A DNA stretch of 64,000 bases from Bradyrhizobium manausense (GCF_018129685.1 NZ_JAFCLG010000023.1:1-64000); one strand, 5' to 3'. Shown: positions 45,605 through 54,320, counted from the first letter of the stretch. Notes: a model not told the origin generated them from the letters alone. A program made the numbers and translations.

Positions 45605-46927
45605 TCAGACGTACCGGTTGACGAGAGATTCAAGATATTCCTGACGGCCCGACCGCGGCTGCGGATCGAAGCCGGGGGCAAGCGCACGATCAGAGAGATC
45701 GGCCAGCGAGCGCTTGCCTGCCATGATCGCCTGCCCCTCGCTGCTGTCCCATCCCGCATAGCGCTCGGTGACGGGCCCGGTCAGCGCCTCGGCGTCGAGC
45801 ATGTCGACCGCGGCGAGCAGCGCCCGTGCACAGGCATCCATCGAACCGACATGGGCGTGGATGAGATCATCGGGGTCGATCGATTGACGCCTGATCTTGG
45901 CGTCGAAATTGAGACCGCCGGTGGTGAAGCCGCCTGCCTTGACCATATCGTGGAATACCAGTGCCAGTTCCGGCACGTTCATGGCGAACTGGTCGGTGTC
46001 CCAGCCAAGCAGATCATCGCCGCGGTTGATGTCGAGCGAGCCGAACACGCCGAGCGCCTGGGCCAGCGCGACCTCATGCTGGAACGAATGACCGGCGAGA
46101 ATGGCATGGTTCTGCTCGATGTTGAGCTTGACGTCCTTGAGCAGGTCGTAGCGCTGCAGGAAACCGTAGCAGGTCGCGACGTCGAAATCATATTGATGCT
46201 TGGTCGGCTCCTTCGGCTTGGGCTCGATCAGGAGTGGTCCCTTGAAGCCGATCTTGTGCTTGTGCTCGACGACGAGCGAGACGAAGCGGCCGAGCTGGTC
46301 GAGCTCGCGCTTGAGATCGGTGTTGAGCAGGGTCTCGTAGCCCTCGCGGCCGCCCCACAGCACGTAGTTCTGCCCGCCGAGGCGGTTCGTCACCTCGAGC
46401 GCGGCGCGGACCTGGCCGGCGGCATAAGTGAAGATGTCAGGATCCGGATTGGTCGCAGCGCCTGCCATATAGCGGCGATGCGTGAACAAATTGGCGGTAC
46501 CCCAGAGCAGCCGCACCTTCGCCGACGCCATCTTCTTCTCGAAGATGTCGCCGATCGCATTGAGGTTGGCGACGGATTCAGCGAGCGTCGCGCCTTCGGG
46601 CGCAGCATCGACATCGTGAAACGTGAAGAACGGCACGTCGAGCAGGCGGAACAGCTCGAAGGCAATGTCGGCCTTGGCACGCGCCATCGCCATGGCATCG
46701 GAGCCATGATGCCACGGGCGCAGGAACGTCTCCCCGCCGAAGGGATCGCCGCCGGGCCAGCAGAACGAATGCCAGTAGCAGACCGCAAAGCGCAGATGAT
46801 CCTCGAGCCGCTTGCCGCGCACGACGCGGTCCTTGTCATACCAACGGAAGGCCAGCGGGTTTTTGGCGTCCTTGCCGCCATAGGCGACCGGGTCGGCTGC
46901 GCCGAAGAATTTGGGTAACGCGTTCAC
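45605..46927 (-). CDS. xylA: Xylose isomerase
   Basis: 440 aa, standard class II XylA length. Start is GTG 46927, preceded by AGGAG; it overlaps the xylB TGA by four bases (GTGA). It isomerises D-xylose to D-xylulose with Mg/Mn. Family landmarks: FCWPGGDPFGGETFLRPW, FFTFHDVDAAPEG (catalytic His-Asp), LLWGTANLFTHRRYMAGAAT, YVLWGGREGYETLLNTDLKR, LLIEPKPKEPTKHQYDFDVA (metal Glu) and LNIEQNHAILAGHSFQHE. TGGLNFDAKIRRQSIDPDD carries the C-terminal metal ligands. Operon context with xylB and a sugar importer. Confidence 0.97.
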   Translation of the reverse strand: MNALPKFFGAADPVAYGGKDAKNPLAFRWYDKDRVVRGKRLEDHLRFAVCYWHSFCWPGGDPFGGETFLRPWHHGSDAMAMARAKADIAFELFRLLDVPFFTFHDVDAAPEGATLAESVANLNAIGDIFEKKMASAKVRLLWGTANLFTHRRYMAGAATNPDPDIFTYAAGQVRAALEVTNRLGGQNYVLWGGREGYETLLNTDLKRELDQLGRFVSLVVEHKHKIGFKGPLLIEPKPKEPTKHQYDFDVATCYGFLQRYDLLKDVKLNIEQNHAILAGHSFQHEVALAQALGVFGSLDINRGDDLLGWDTDQFAMNVPELALVFHDMVKAGGFTTGGLNFDAKIRRQSIDPDDLIHAHVGSMDACARALLAAVDMLDAEALTGPVTERYAGWDSSEGQAIMAGKRSLADLSDRALAPGFDPQPRSGRQEYLESLVNRYV

Positions 46928-48381
46928 TGGGAAAACTCCTTCAGCGCGGGATAGAGCTTGCGCCACTGGTGATAGGCCTCGTCATAGGCCGCAGTGCGCG
47001 ACGGGTCTGGTGTGAATGTCGCAAGGCGCCGCGGACGCGTGCAGACTTGCGCTGCATGTTCGCCGGTGACGGCGAGCCGGCCGAGCCGGGCGGCGCCGAG
47101 CGCGGCACCGACCTCGCCCTCCTCGACGCGGTGCACCGGAATGCCGAGCACGTCGGCGCAGATCTGCGCCCAGAGCGCCGAGCGCGAGCCGCCGCCGACA
47201 AGGTCGACTTCCGCGATGGCCGAGCTGGCACTGGCGAGTGCCGCAAGATTGTCGCGTGCGGCAAAGGCAACGCCTTCGAGCACGGCCTGCACCATCGCGT
47301 CGCGCCCGGTGGCGCCGCGCAGGCCGATGAAGGCGCCCGCCGCGGCCGCATCGTTGTGCGGCGTGCGCTCGCCGTCGAGATAGGGGAGAAATTTCACGGA
47401 GCTGGGTCCAGCCACGGTGTCGCCGAGCGGCGCGAGCAGCGCGGCGGCAGGCGTCGCCATCACGCCGGAGAGCCACGCCAGCGACGCGGCGGCCGAGAGC
47501 ATCACGCCCATCTGATGCCAGAGGCCGGGCAGCGCATGACAGAAGGCGTGCACGGCCGAACTGGGGGCGGGGGCAAAATTGTCGGTGACGCGGAAGATGA
47601 CGCCGGAGGTGCCGAGCGACAGGAAGGCATCGCCAGGCGCGATCGCCCCTAACCCGATCGCGCTCGCCGCGTTATCGCCGGCGCCGCCGGCTACGACCAC
47701 GTTGTTCGCCATGCCCCAGCGTTGCGCGAACTCGCCCGCAAGCGTTGCGCTCGCATCGCTGCCCTCGACCAGGCGCGGCATGTGGTGCAGGTCGAGCCCG
47801 GTGGCGTGCAGCAGCAGCGCCGACCAGCGGCGCTGGCCGACGTCGAGCCAGAGCGTCCCGGCGGCATCGGACATGTCCTCGACCATCTCGCCGGTCAGGC
47901 GAAAGCGGACATAGGCTTTTGGCAGCAGCACCTTGGCGACGCGCTCAAAGACCTCGGGCTCATGCCTGGAGACCCAGAGCAGTTTTGGCGCCGTGAATCC
48001 CGGCATCGCGAGATTGCCGGCGATCGCATGCAGCGACGGGCATCGACGTTCGAGCCGCTCGCATTCGGCATGCGACCTGCCGTCGTTCCAGAGGATCGCC
48101 GGGCGCAGTGGGCGGCCGTCGTCGCCGAGCAGGGTCGCCCCGTGCATCTGGCCGGAGAGGCCGATGCCACGCACGCCGGCCACATCACGCGGATGCGAGG
48201 CCGCCAGATCATCGACGGCGCCGATGGCCGCCTCGACCCACGAATCCGGATCCTGCTCGGACCACAGCGGCTGGGGATGCGACAGCGCAAGCTCGCGCGC
48301 AGCCGTCGCGACCACCGCGCCAGCCTCGTTCACGAGCACCGCTTTCACACCGGAGGTGCCGATGTCTATTCCGAGATACAA
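46924..48381 (-). CDS. xylB: Xylulokinase
   Basis: 485 aa. Unusual TTG start at 48381, supported by GGGGAGGAC about eight bases upstream. FGGY-family kinase phosphorylating D-xylulose to xylulose-5-phosphate. N-terminal phosphate-1 motif YLGIDIGTSGVKAVLVNEAG, GLSGQMHGATLLGDDGRPLR, ILWNDGRSHAECERL, DAAGTLWLDVGQRRW and the C-terminal VDLVGGGSRSALWAQICADV adenosine site. It overlaps xylA by four bases; together they feed pentoses to the pentose-phosphate pathway. Confidence 0.96.
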   Translation of the reverse strand: MYLGIDIGTSGVKAVLVNEAGAVVATAARELALSHPQPLWSEQDPDSWVEAAIGAVDDLAASHPRDVAGVRGIGLSGQMHGATLLGDDGRPLRPAILWNDGRSHAECERLERRCPSLHAIAGNLAMPGFTAPKLLWVSRHEPEVFERVAKVLLPKAYVRFRLTGEMVEDMSDAAGTLWLDVGQRRWSALLLHATGLDLHHMPRLVEGSDASATLAGEFAQRWGMANNVVVAGGAGDNAASAIGLGAIAPGDAFLSLGTSGVIFRVTDNFAPAPSSAVHAFCHALPGLWHQMGVMLSAAASLAWLSGVMATPAAALLAPLGDTVAGPSSVKFLPYLDGERTPHNDAAAAGAFIGLRGATGRDAMVQAVLEGVAFAARDNLAALASASSAIAEVDLVGGGSRSALWAQICADVLGIPVHRVEEGEVGAALGAARLGRLAVTGEHAAQVCTRPRRLATFTPDPSRTAAYDEAYHQWRKLYPALKEFSQ

Positions 48382-48474
48382 GTCCGTCCTCCCCTTCCCT
48401 GTTGCAGTGCACGAACTGACGTCGCGCTTTCGGCAATCGGCCTCGATACAAAAAAGTAGCGCCGCGCCTTTCGG

Positions 48475-49533
48475 CTACGGCAGATTGTCCCGCATCAGGA
48501 TGTCGATGCGGATCTTCTCCTGTTCGCTCAAGATCGGCTCGTTACGCGCCAGAGACAGCAGCACGCGCACGGCGGCGCGGGCCTCATGTCCCGGATTCTG
48601 CGAGATCGCGACATCCAGCGTTCCCTGCAGCAACAGTCTTCGCGTCATTGTCGTGAGATCGTGGGCGATGAAGACGATCTGCTTTTCGCGGCCGGCCTCG
48701 GTCAGGGCCTTGGCCACGCCTTGCGTGCCCGCGCCGACATTGTAGAGGCCGATGATGTCGGGATGCTTGCCGAGCAGCCGCGATATCAGCTGCTCGGAAC
48801 GGTCGTCCTCGTCACGCCCCTCGAGCAGAGGCAGGATGTCGAGGTGAGAAAATTCCGACGCCATCACCTGATTGAAGCCGAAAATGCGCTCGGCATGGTC
48901 GCGCAGGCCCTGCGATCCCGCGATGATGCCGATCTTGCCGGACTTTTGGCCGACCAGCCGTCCGACCAGCGCACCCGCGGTGCGGCCCGCGGCGATGTTG
49001 TCGATGCCGACATAATGATGGCGGCGCGACGATGGCACATCCGAGACCAGCGTCACCACCTTGGTGCCGGCATCGACGAGATCGTTGATCGCCGCACGAA
49101 CAGCGGGATGATCCAGCGCCACGACGGCAAGACCGTCATACTCGCCCGTGAGCGTCTCGAGCGATGCAGCAAGCACGGAGGGATCGAACACATCGGTATT
49201 GATCAGCTCGACGCTCAGACGGCGTGCGGAGAGCCAGGCCGACATTTCGCCGAGATAGGCCTCGATCTGCTGCATGAACGGGTTTGACCCCGTCGGCATC
49301 ACGAAGGCGAATCGGCGGGCACGGCCGCGGGCGAGCTCGGCGGCCGCCACATGGGGCTGAAAGGCGTTGCGCGCGATGATCTCCTGGACGCGCCGGACCG
49401 TGTCCGGCCGCACGCCAGGGCGGTTGTGCAAGACGCGATCGACCGTAGCCAGGCTGACACCGGCCTCGCGGGCGATGTCTTTCAGCGTCAGCGCCGCGGA
49501 GGCGGTCAGACTTTCGGAAGTCTCTTGGGCCAT
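48475..49533 (-). CDS. LacI-family transcriptional regulator of the xyl operon
   Basis: 352 aa. N-terminal LacI HTH (about 16-70): LTLKDIAREAGVSLATVDRV then LHNRPGVRPDTVRRVQEII. Periplasmic-binding-like effector domain with FAFVMPTGSNPFMQQIEAYL, DGLAVVALDHPAVRAAIND, YVGIDNIAAGRTAGALVGRL and IIGLYNVGAGTQGVAKALTE. It is the first gene of the strand, 93 bases before xylB, and a LacI-type palindrome lies about 105 bases upstream of its start (49639-49650). It probably represses the operon until xylose or a derivative binds. Confidence 0.93.
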   Translation of the reverse strand: MAQETSESLTASAALTLKDIAREAGVSLATVDRVLHNRPGVRPDTVRRVQEIIARNAFQPHVAAAELARGRARRFAFVMPTGSNPFMQQIEAYLGEMSAWLSARRLSVELINTDVFDPSVLAASLETLTGEYDGLAVVALDHPAVRAAINDLVDAGTKVVTLVSDVPSSRRHHYVGIDNIAAGRTAGALVGRLVGQKSGKIGIIAGSQGLRDHAERIFGFNQVMASEFSHLDILPLLEGRDEDDRSEQLISRLLGKHPDIIGLYNVGAGTQGVAKALTEAGREKQIVFIAHDLTTMTRRLLLQGTLDVAISQNPGHEARAAVRVLLSLARNEPILSEQEKIRIDILMRDNLP

Positions 49534-49853
49534 GCCTGAAGGCTAGCAGAGGCGTTTTGAGGTACGCAACTCATTTTGAGGGATGGGGCAATCTTTTCGA
49601 GCGGCGGTTGCGCAGGCGCCTGGCCTAGCTGTTTGTTTTGAAGCGCTTCATTTGCGCACACCGGTATTCAGATCCTTCGAAAATGCCTCCTGACGCAGAT
49701 CGCTGAGCAGTTCGGCCTCGAACCCAAGGCGAGGCGCGCCCCGGAGGAGGCCACCAAGCGTCGAACGCGTGCTCGACAGGATCGACAATACACATCACTG
49801 ACAATGGCAGCCTATCAGGTCAGACCCCACTGCCAGGAACGGGGCTGTCGGCG
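49534..49853. other. 320-base region upstream of the LacI gene
   Basis: Holds the LacI-type operator (49639-49650) and AT-richer sequence to its right. Between about 49680 and 49850 a plus-strand frame reads LTQIAEQFGLEPKARRAPEE without start or length to support a gene; it may be a remnant. Confidence 0.5.
49639..49650. promoter_or_regulatory. LacI-type operator TGAAGCGCTTCA
   Basis: Perfect 12-bp palindrome with the central CG typical of LacI/GalR operators, within TTTTGAAGCGCTTCATTT, 105 bases before the regulator gene. Likely site of autoregulation and xyl operon control. Confidence 0.75.
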
Positions 49854-50033
49854 TTAAGCTCCGGCCTTTTTCTGAGGACCTGCGGGCGTCGATGCAGGGG
49901 CCTTCGGCGCTTGCACCGGCGGCATCGCAATCTTCACCGGCTCAGGGGGAACGACGTTTCCCTTTCGCAGAGACTCCTGAGAACTGGTTGGTCTAGCGGG
50001 CTCAATGCTAGTTTGAATTCTCTTATCGATCAT
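49854..50033 (-). CDS. 59-aa proline-rich small protein
   Basis: 59 aa from ATG 50033, with GGAAAGGAGC upstream. Sequence MIDKRIQTSIEPARPTSSQE then NVVPPEPVKIAMPPVQAPKA, ending KKAGA: a short N-terminal helix and a Pro/Ala-rich, likely disordered tail with basic end; no TM or signal. It begins 31 bases after the stop of the SLATT-like gene and is therefore probably its operon partner. No family recognised. Could be a regulator or immunity partner of the membrane protein, but nothing in the sequence proves that. Confidence 0.6.
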   Translation of the reverse strand: MIDKRIQTSIEPARPTSSQESLRKGNVVPPEPVKIAMPPVQAPKAPASTPAGPQKKAGA

Positions 50034-50064
50034 TGGAAATGCTCCTTTCCGGTTGGGGATTTTG

Positions 50065-50568
50065 CTACGCATCAGTGTAAAAGTAGCTCTGAAAGTAGTC
50101 TTGTGTCGCCTTTCCCGCACGCTCGATCAGCGGGTTGACCAAAGGCAACGAGGAAGCCGGAAACGCCTTTTGCAAGGCATCCTGCTTCTTCTTCTTAAGT
50201 TTCATATGTAAGTCGTGGATCTCCGCTTCGGTTAGAAGACCCCGGCTAACCTTGAACCAGTCGTTTTCAGCCGACCAGCAGAGGCCGTTCAGCTCGGGTG
50301 ATAGCGCGTTCAATGATCGAAGCCGTTTCTTGTAGGGCAGAAATTCTTTCAATGTTTGCAGTACCTGCGAACACGCAATTGCCGCCGCCCAGAGAAACGC
50401 TAAGTCCTTCCAAATGACCCAAGCTCCTATCGAGGCACTCGACGTGATCGCATTCAGTCCTCCGATATTGCGGTCAATAATTTCCGTGCGTGCTTGATAG
50501 AGATCGATGTAGATCGCGTCCCGCTTGAGATCAACGAGCTCCTGCCAATAACGCCTTTGGACGTCCAT
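50065..50568 (-). CDS. Two-TM SLATT-like membrane protein
   Basis: 167 aa. Cytoplasmic N-terminal helix (DVQRRYWQELVDLKRDAIYI), then two adjacent TM helices (about 38-53 and 56-74: NAITSSASIGAWVIW and LAFLWAAAIACSQVL), a YKKRLRSLNALSPELNGLCW segment and a long charged amphipathic helical tail (LTEAEIHDLHMKLKKKKQDA). This topology, an N-terminal helix with a two-TM hairpin and a helical C-terminal domain, matches the SLATT fold, a pore-forming-type effector often found in bacterial conflict systems. No SMODS or SLOG sensor gene is adjacent. Base composition is clearly AT-richer than neighbours (50341-50400 is 50% G+C by count). Confidence 0.65.
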   Translation of the reverse strand: MDVQRRYWQELVDLKRDAIYIDLYQARTEIIDRNIGGLNAITSSASIGAWVIWKDLAFLWAAAIACSQVLQTLKEFLPYKKRLRSLNALSPELNGLCWSAENDWFKVSRGLLTEAEIHDLHMKLKKKKQDALQKAFPASSLPLVNPLIERAGKATQDYFQSYFYTDA

Positions 50569-50702
50569 CGCTACGCTGTCGCTTCTTTGAAAATGGATGC
50601 TGCAATAACGTTTTTATACCACAAGGGGCGAACAGCGTCACGATGATACTTGCGAACACAGTACCCTGTAGTTGTGCGTCACGACAGATTGGCTAGCGCC
50701 AA

Positions 50703-51167
50703 TCAGACTAGATCGAGCGTCAGAAACAGGCTGTTGGGGTCCTGGGCATAGCCCTCGAACGGGGCACACGGCACGAAGCCGTGCGCCTGGTAGAGCGCGT
50801 GCGCCGGCTTGAAATAATCCCACGAGCCGGTCTCGAGGCTGAGCCGCGTCATGTCACGCTTGCGCGCCTCGGCGATGATGTGGCGGAGCATCAGGCCGCC
50901 AAAGCCGCGCCGGCGCGTGGTCTGCAGCGTGTGCATCGACTTCACCTCGCCGTGGGCGGCCGAGAGCGTCTTCAGCGCGCCGGTCGCAACCAGCGTCTCG
51001 CCGTCCCAGCCGGTCCAGAACGCGACGTCGCCGGCGCGAAGGCCGGCGAGATCGAGCGCATGGGCGCTGCCCGGGGCGGTCTGCGCCCGCGCCGCCGCGA
51101 CGTGGTGGTCGAGCAGCGCGACGACGCGCGGATCGAATGTGTCGCCGGTGCGGATCTGCATCGTCAT
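50703..51167 (-). CDS. GNAT-family N-acetyltransferase
   Basis: 154 aa from ATG 51167. Acetyl-CoA fold: GDVAFWTGWDGETLVATGAL, the pyrophosphate loop TLQTTRRRGFGGLMLRHIIA and the C-terminal TRLSLETGSWDYFKPAHALY with HGFVPC. It transfers acetyl to an amine or small molecule; target unknown. The start overlaps the TGA of the upstream acetyltransferase (ATGA, 51164-51167), the second of two such overlaps in this three-gene unit. Confidence 0.9.
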   Translation of the reverse strand: MTMQIRTGDTFDPRVVALLDHHVAAARAQTAPGSAHALDLAGLRAGDVAFWTGWDGETLVATGALKTLSAAHGEVKSMHTLQTTRRRGFGGLMLRHIIAEARKRDMTRLSLETGSWDYFKPAHALYQAHGFVPCAPFEGYAQDPNSLFLTLDLV

Positions 51168-51679
51168 GGCTTCACGTCACTTGCAAGCGTCCTCTGCATG
51201 AAGACAAGATCAAGCCAGCGGCCGAACTTGCAGCCGACCTCCGGCATCCGGGCGACCTCGACAAAACCGAGCGAGGCGTGCAGGCCGATCGAGCCGGCAT
51301 TGAGGGCCTCGATCCCGGCGATCATGGCGTGCTTGTCGAGCGCCGTGGCGCGTTCGATCAGCGCAGCCAGCAGGCTGCGGCCGATGCCTGCGCGATGATG
51401 CCGCTCATCGACATAGACCGAATTCTCCACGGTGTGGCGATAGCCGGGGAAAGGACGGAAATCGCCAAAAGAGGCAAAGCCGACGATGTCCCTGCCCTTC
51501 ATCGCGACCAGCACGGGATAGCCCGCCTGCTGCCGCGTGCGGATCCATTCGCGCCGCGAGTCGAGGTCGGCCGGCCCGTCGGTCCAGACCGCCGTGGTGT
51601 TGATCGCAGCGTCATTGTAGATGGCGAGGATATCCCCGGCATCTTCCAGTGTGGCGTCTCGTACCATCAGCTGCATCAT
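51164..51679 (-). CDS. GNAT acetyltransferase, phosphinothricin/methionine-sulfoximine-type
   Basis: 171 aa. VRDATLEDAGDILAIYNDAA, INTTAVWTDGPADLDSRREW, VGFASFGDFRPFPGYRHTVE, acetyl-CoA loop HHRAGIGRSLLAALIERATA and NAGSIGLHASLGFVEVARMP are the landmarks of the PAT/YncA family, which acetylates phosphinothricin, methionine sulfoximine or related amino acids. Coupled by ATGA overlaps to the regulator upstream and the second GNAT downstream; the three form one operon. Confidence 0.92.
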   Translation of the reverse strand: MMQLMVRDATLEDAGDILAIYNDAAINTTAVWTDGPADLDSRREWIRTRQQAGYPVLVAMKGRDIVGFASFGDFRPFPGYRHTVENSVYVDERHHRAGIGRSLLAALIERATALDKHAMIAGIEALNAGSIGLHASLGFVEVARMPEVGCKFGRWLDLVFMQRTLASDVKP

Positions 51680-52257
51680 ATTTTCCCGTACGACGTGCCC
51701 CGACGCGTGATGATGACGTAGCGGGCATCCTGCCTGGTTTCGTTCTCGAAGGTCACGGCGCGCATGACGTCGAAGTCGAGACAGTCGCCTTCGCGCAGGC
51801 GCACCGTCTTGGCGTCGATATGCACGCAGACCGCGCCCTCCAGCATCAACAGCTGCTGGGTGAAGGCGTTGCGCCCCCAGGGGCTGTAGGGCACCCGCGC
51901 ACCGGCCGGCATGTCGACGACGATGATCTCGATGCCGCTCGCCGCATCGACCGGCGAGGCATGACGCCGCCGGTAGCCGCTATCGGGATCGCGCCATAGC
52001 GGCTGGTCGGCCAGCCGCGTCAGCCGCTCCGGCGGCTTCTCCGAGAGCGCGACGACGTCGCTGAGCGAGACATCGAGCGCCGCGCAGAGCTTGTTGAGAA
52101 GCGCTGCGGTGGCGCTGCTCTGCGCCCGCTCGACCCGCCCGATCATGGCCCGGCTGACACCGGAGCGCGCTGCCAGTTCATTCAACGTCATGCCGGCCTG
52201 CGTCCTCAAGGTCTTCAAGCGGCGACCGATCGCCCTGTCGAGTTTTTGCTGGTCCAT
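51676..52257 (-). CDS. XRE-cupin transcriptional regulator
   Basis: 193 aa from ATG 52257; the open frame continues upstream but is unsupported. N-terminal HTH (about 8-65): IGRRLKTLRTQAGMTLNELA then RSGVSRAMIGRVERAQSSAT. C-terminal cupin (about 105-190) with VDMPAGARVPYSPWGRNAFT, LLMLEGAVCVHIDAKTVRLR and GDCLDFDVMRAVTFENET for small-ligand sensing. It overlaps the first acetyltransferase by four bases, so it probably controls its own operon and may be divergent control for the epoxide-hydrolase-like gene 171 bases away. Confidence 0.92.
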   Translation of the reverse strand: MDQQKLDRAIGRRLKTLRTQAGMTLNELAARSGVSRAMIGRVERAQSSATAALLNKLCAALDVSLSDVVALSEKPPERLTRLADQPLWRDPDSGYRRRHASPVDAASGIEIIVVDMPAGARVPYSPWGRNAFTQQLLMLEGAVCVHIDAKTVRLREGDCLDFDVMRAVTFENETRQDARYVIITRRGTSYGKI

Positions 52258-52428
52258 GGCCCTGTCCGAACATCGCCCGGCACATGGACCGCATCCGCCG
52301 GACGGCAAGAGCTTAGGCCGGAGGAGCGGTGCGTGCCGGGAGCGAGAGGCTAATATATTGGAATGTTTGCGTGCCCGTGAGCAACGTTTAGGATGCACCA
52401 AACCACAATGCAGCGGGGAGGCGATCAC

Positions 52429-53424
52429 ATGGGCGGACCGACACAGCGGACGATCAAGGCCAACGGCATCACCCTCAACGTCGCCGAACAGGGCGAAGGG
52501 CCAATGGTGCTGCTCTGCCACGGCTTTCCGGAAAGCTGGTACTCCTGGCGACACCAGCTCGAGGCTCTCGCCGCAGCCGGCTACCACGCCGTCGCGCCCG
52601 ACATGCGCGGCTATGGCAAAAGCGACAAGCCCGAGGCGATCGACCAGTACACGATCTTCCACATGATCGGCGATCTGGTCGGTGTGCTCGATGCGTTGGA
52701 GGCAAAGAGCGCCGTCATCGTCGGCCATGACTGGGGTGCGGGGATTGCCTGGCACGCGGCGCGGCTGCGCCCCGACCGCTTTCGCGCCGCTGCCATTCTC
52801 AGCGTGCCTTATCGCCCGCGCAGCGAGGTGCGACCGACCAGCGTGATGCCGCAGACTGAAGAAGCCCAGTTCTATCAACTGTACTTTCAGGAGCCCGGCG
52901 TCGCCGAGGCGGAGTTCGAGGCGGACCCGCGCAAAACGCTCGCCGCGATGTTGTTCGGCGGTTCCGGCGAGGGCGTCACCGCCATTCGCGCCATGGCCGC
53001 TGCGAGCGGACAGCCGTCTAAAGGCGCGGGCATGGTCTCGCGCAAGGACGGCATGCTGCCGAAAGGGCCGGTGCCGCCGCCGTCATGGCTGAGCACCGCC
53101 GACCTCGATTATTACGCCGGCGAATTTGCCCGCAGCGGTTTCCGCGGGCCGCTCAACTACTACCGCAACATCGATCACAATTGGGAGCTGATGGGCGCCT
53201 TCGAGGGCGTCAAGGTCACCGTGCCCACGCTCTTCATTGCCGGCGACCACGATCTGGTCATCGCCTTCCCAGGCGCTGCCGAGCATCTCGCCAACATGAA
53301 GCAATGGGTGCCCCAGCTGCGCGAGATCAAGATGCTGCCAGGCTGCGGACACTGGACGCAGCAGGAGCGGCCGGCCGAGGTGAACGCGGCGCTGGTCGAC
53401 TTCTTGCGGAGCTTGCCGGGTTAG
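52429..53424 (+). CDS. Alpha/beta hydrolase, epoxide-hydrolase-like
   Basis: 331 aa from ATG 52429, chosen because GGGGAGGCG lies just before it. Motifs: oxyanion HGFPESWYSW, PDMRGYGKSDKP, nucleophilic Asp in VGHDWGAGIAWH, acid in FIAGDHDLVI and catalytic His in MLPGCGHWTQQERP; the lid has conserved Tyr in PLNYYRNIDHNWE. The Asp nucleophile in HDWG with lid tyrosines is the soluble epoxide hydrolase signature. It would open epoxides to diols in the cytosol. Divergent from the XRE-cupin operon. Confidence 0.93.
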   Translation: MGGPTQRTIKANGITLNVAEQGEGPMVLLCHGFPESWYSWRHQLEALAAAGYHAVAPDMRGYGKSDKPEAIDQYTIFHMIGDLVGVLDALEAKSAVIVGHDWGAGIAWHAARLRPDRFRAAAILSVPYRPRSEVRPTSVMPQTEEAQFYQLYFQEPGVAEAEFEADPRKTLAAMLFGGSGEGVTAIRAMAAASGQPSKGAGMVSRKDGMLPKGPVPPPSWLSTADLDYYAGEFARSGFRGPLNYYRNIDHNWELMGAFEGVKVTVPTLFIAGDHDLVIAFPGAAEHLANMKQWVPQLREIKMLPGCGHWTQQERPAEVNAALVDFLRSLPG

Positions 53425-53483
53425 CGCCCTTCGCCGCCAGGGCTTCGAAGGCGTCCTGCGAGGCGCCCCGGCGCGAAGCAGGA

Positions 53484-53557
53484 TGGAGCGGGCGAAGGGA
53501 ATCGAACCCTCGTATGCAGCTTGGGAAGCTGCCGTTCTACCATTGAACTACGCCCGC
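53484..53557 (-). tRNA. tRNA-Gly (CCC)
   Basis: 74 nt including an encoded CCA. Acceptor GCGGGCG (5' end at 53557) pairs with CGCCCGC; D arm TAGTTCAATGGTAGAAC; anticodon stem GCAGC/GCTGC with loop TTCCCAA, anticodon CCC; T arm GAGGG TTCGATT CCCTT. TTCGATTC and the 7-bp acceptor confirm it. Discriminator T is followed by CCA. Confidence 0.96.
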
Positions 53558-53732
53558 GGATGCGCGTGTTGCCGCGCGTGTCCTGATTAGCCGAGACGGC
53601 GTCCGTCGCCAAGCGGTTTGGCGGCCACAGCCGGACTGATGTTAACGTCCTGGCAAGATTCCAGATGCGCCGAATTGTGACGGTGTTATGATCGGTGCTC
53701 CGGGGAGAAACGTGCACTGAGTGGGGCTGTGC

Positions 53733-54311
53733 ATGGTGGGGCGCGCTTACGCGATATTTGACACGGCCATAGGCCGGTGCGGCATCGTCTGGAGCAATTC
53801 CGGCGTGGCGGCCGTCCAATTGCCCGAGGCGCGGGAGATCGACACGCGCCGCCGTATTTTCCAGCTCCATCCCGAGGCGCGCGAGCAAGCGCCGCCGCTC
53901 AACACCGAGCTCGCGATCGAGGGCATCATGGGCTTGCTGCAAGGCAGCGATCCCGATTTTTCCGATGTCAGCCTGGACGCCGGCGGCGTGCCGGCCTTCA
54001 GCCGACGGGTCTACGAATACACCTGCACCATCCCGCGCGGGGAGACGCGCACCTATCACGAGATCGCCAAGGCGCTGGGCGCCTCCGGCGCCTCGCATTC
54101 GGTGGCGCAGGCGATCTCGAAAAATCCCTACATGATCATCGTGCCTTGCCACCGGGTGCTGGAAGCAGGGGGCTATGCCGACCGGATTTCGCCTTATGGC
54201 GGGGTGATCTCCAAGCGGCGGCTGCTGGCGCTCGAAGGCGCTCACCCGATCGCAAGCAAGACGCTGTTCGAGGTGTTGCTGCCCGTTGCCCCGCCGCGTT
54301 CGCCTTCCTAA
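53733..54311 (+). CDS. ogt: Methylated-DNA--protein-cysteine methyltransferase
   Basis: 192 aa from ATG 53733 (GTG 53721 also possible). It removes alkyl groups from O6-alkylguanine onto its own cysteine. Active site IIVPCHRVLEAGG with NPYM before it and TYHEIAKALGASGASHSVAQ for DNA binding and nucleotide flipping; the N-terminal half (about 5-85) is a divergent domain. Single suicidal repair protein. An AraC regulator starts nine bases downstream, a layout reminiscent of an Ada system split over two genes. Confidence 0.94.
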   Translation: MVGRAYAIFDTAIGRCGIVWSNSGVAAVQLPEAREIDTRRRIFQLHPEAREQAPPLNTELAIEGIMGLLQGSDPDFSDVSLDAGGVPAFSRRVYEYTCTIPRGETRTYHEIAKALGASGASHSVAQAISKNPYMIIVPCHRVLEAGGYADRISPYGGVISKRRLLALEGAHPIASKTLFEVLLPVAPPRSPS

Positions 54312-54320
54312 ATCATCTGA

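Noticed and set aside
53484..53557. tRNA-Gly as an integration site
   Set aside because: No integrase gene and no second copy of the tRNA 3' end was seen in the window.
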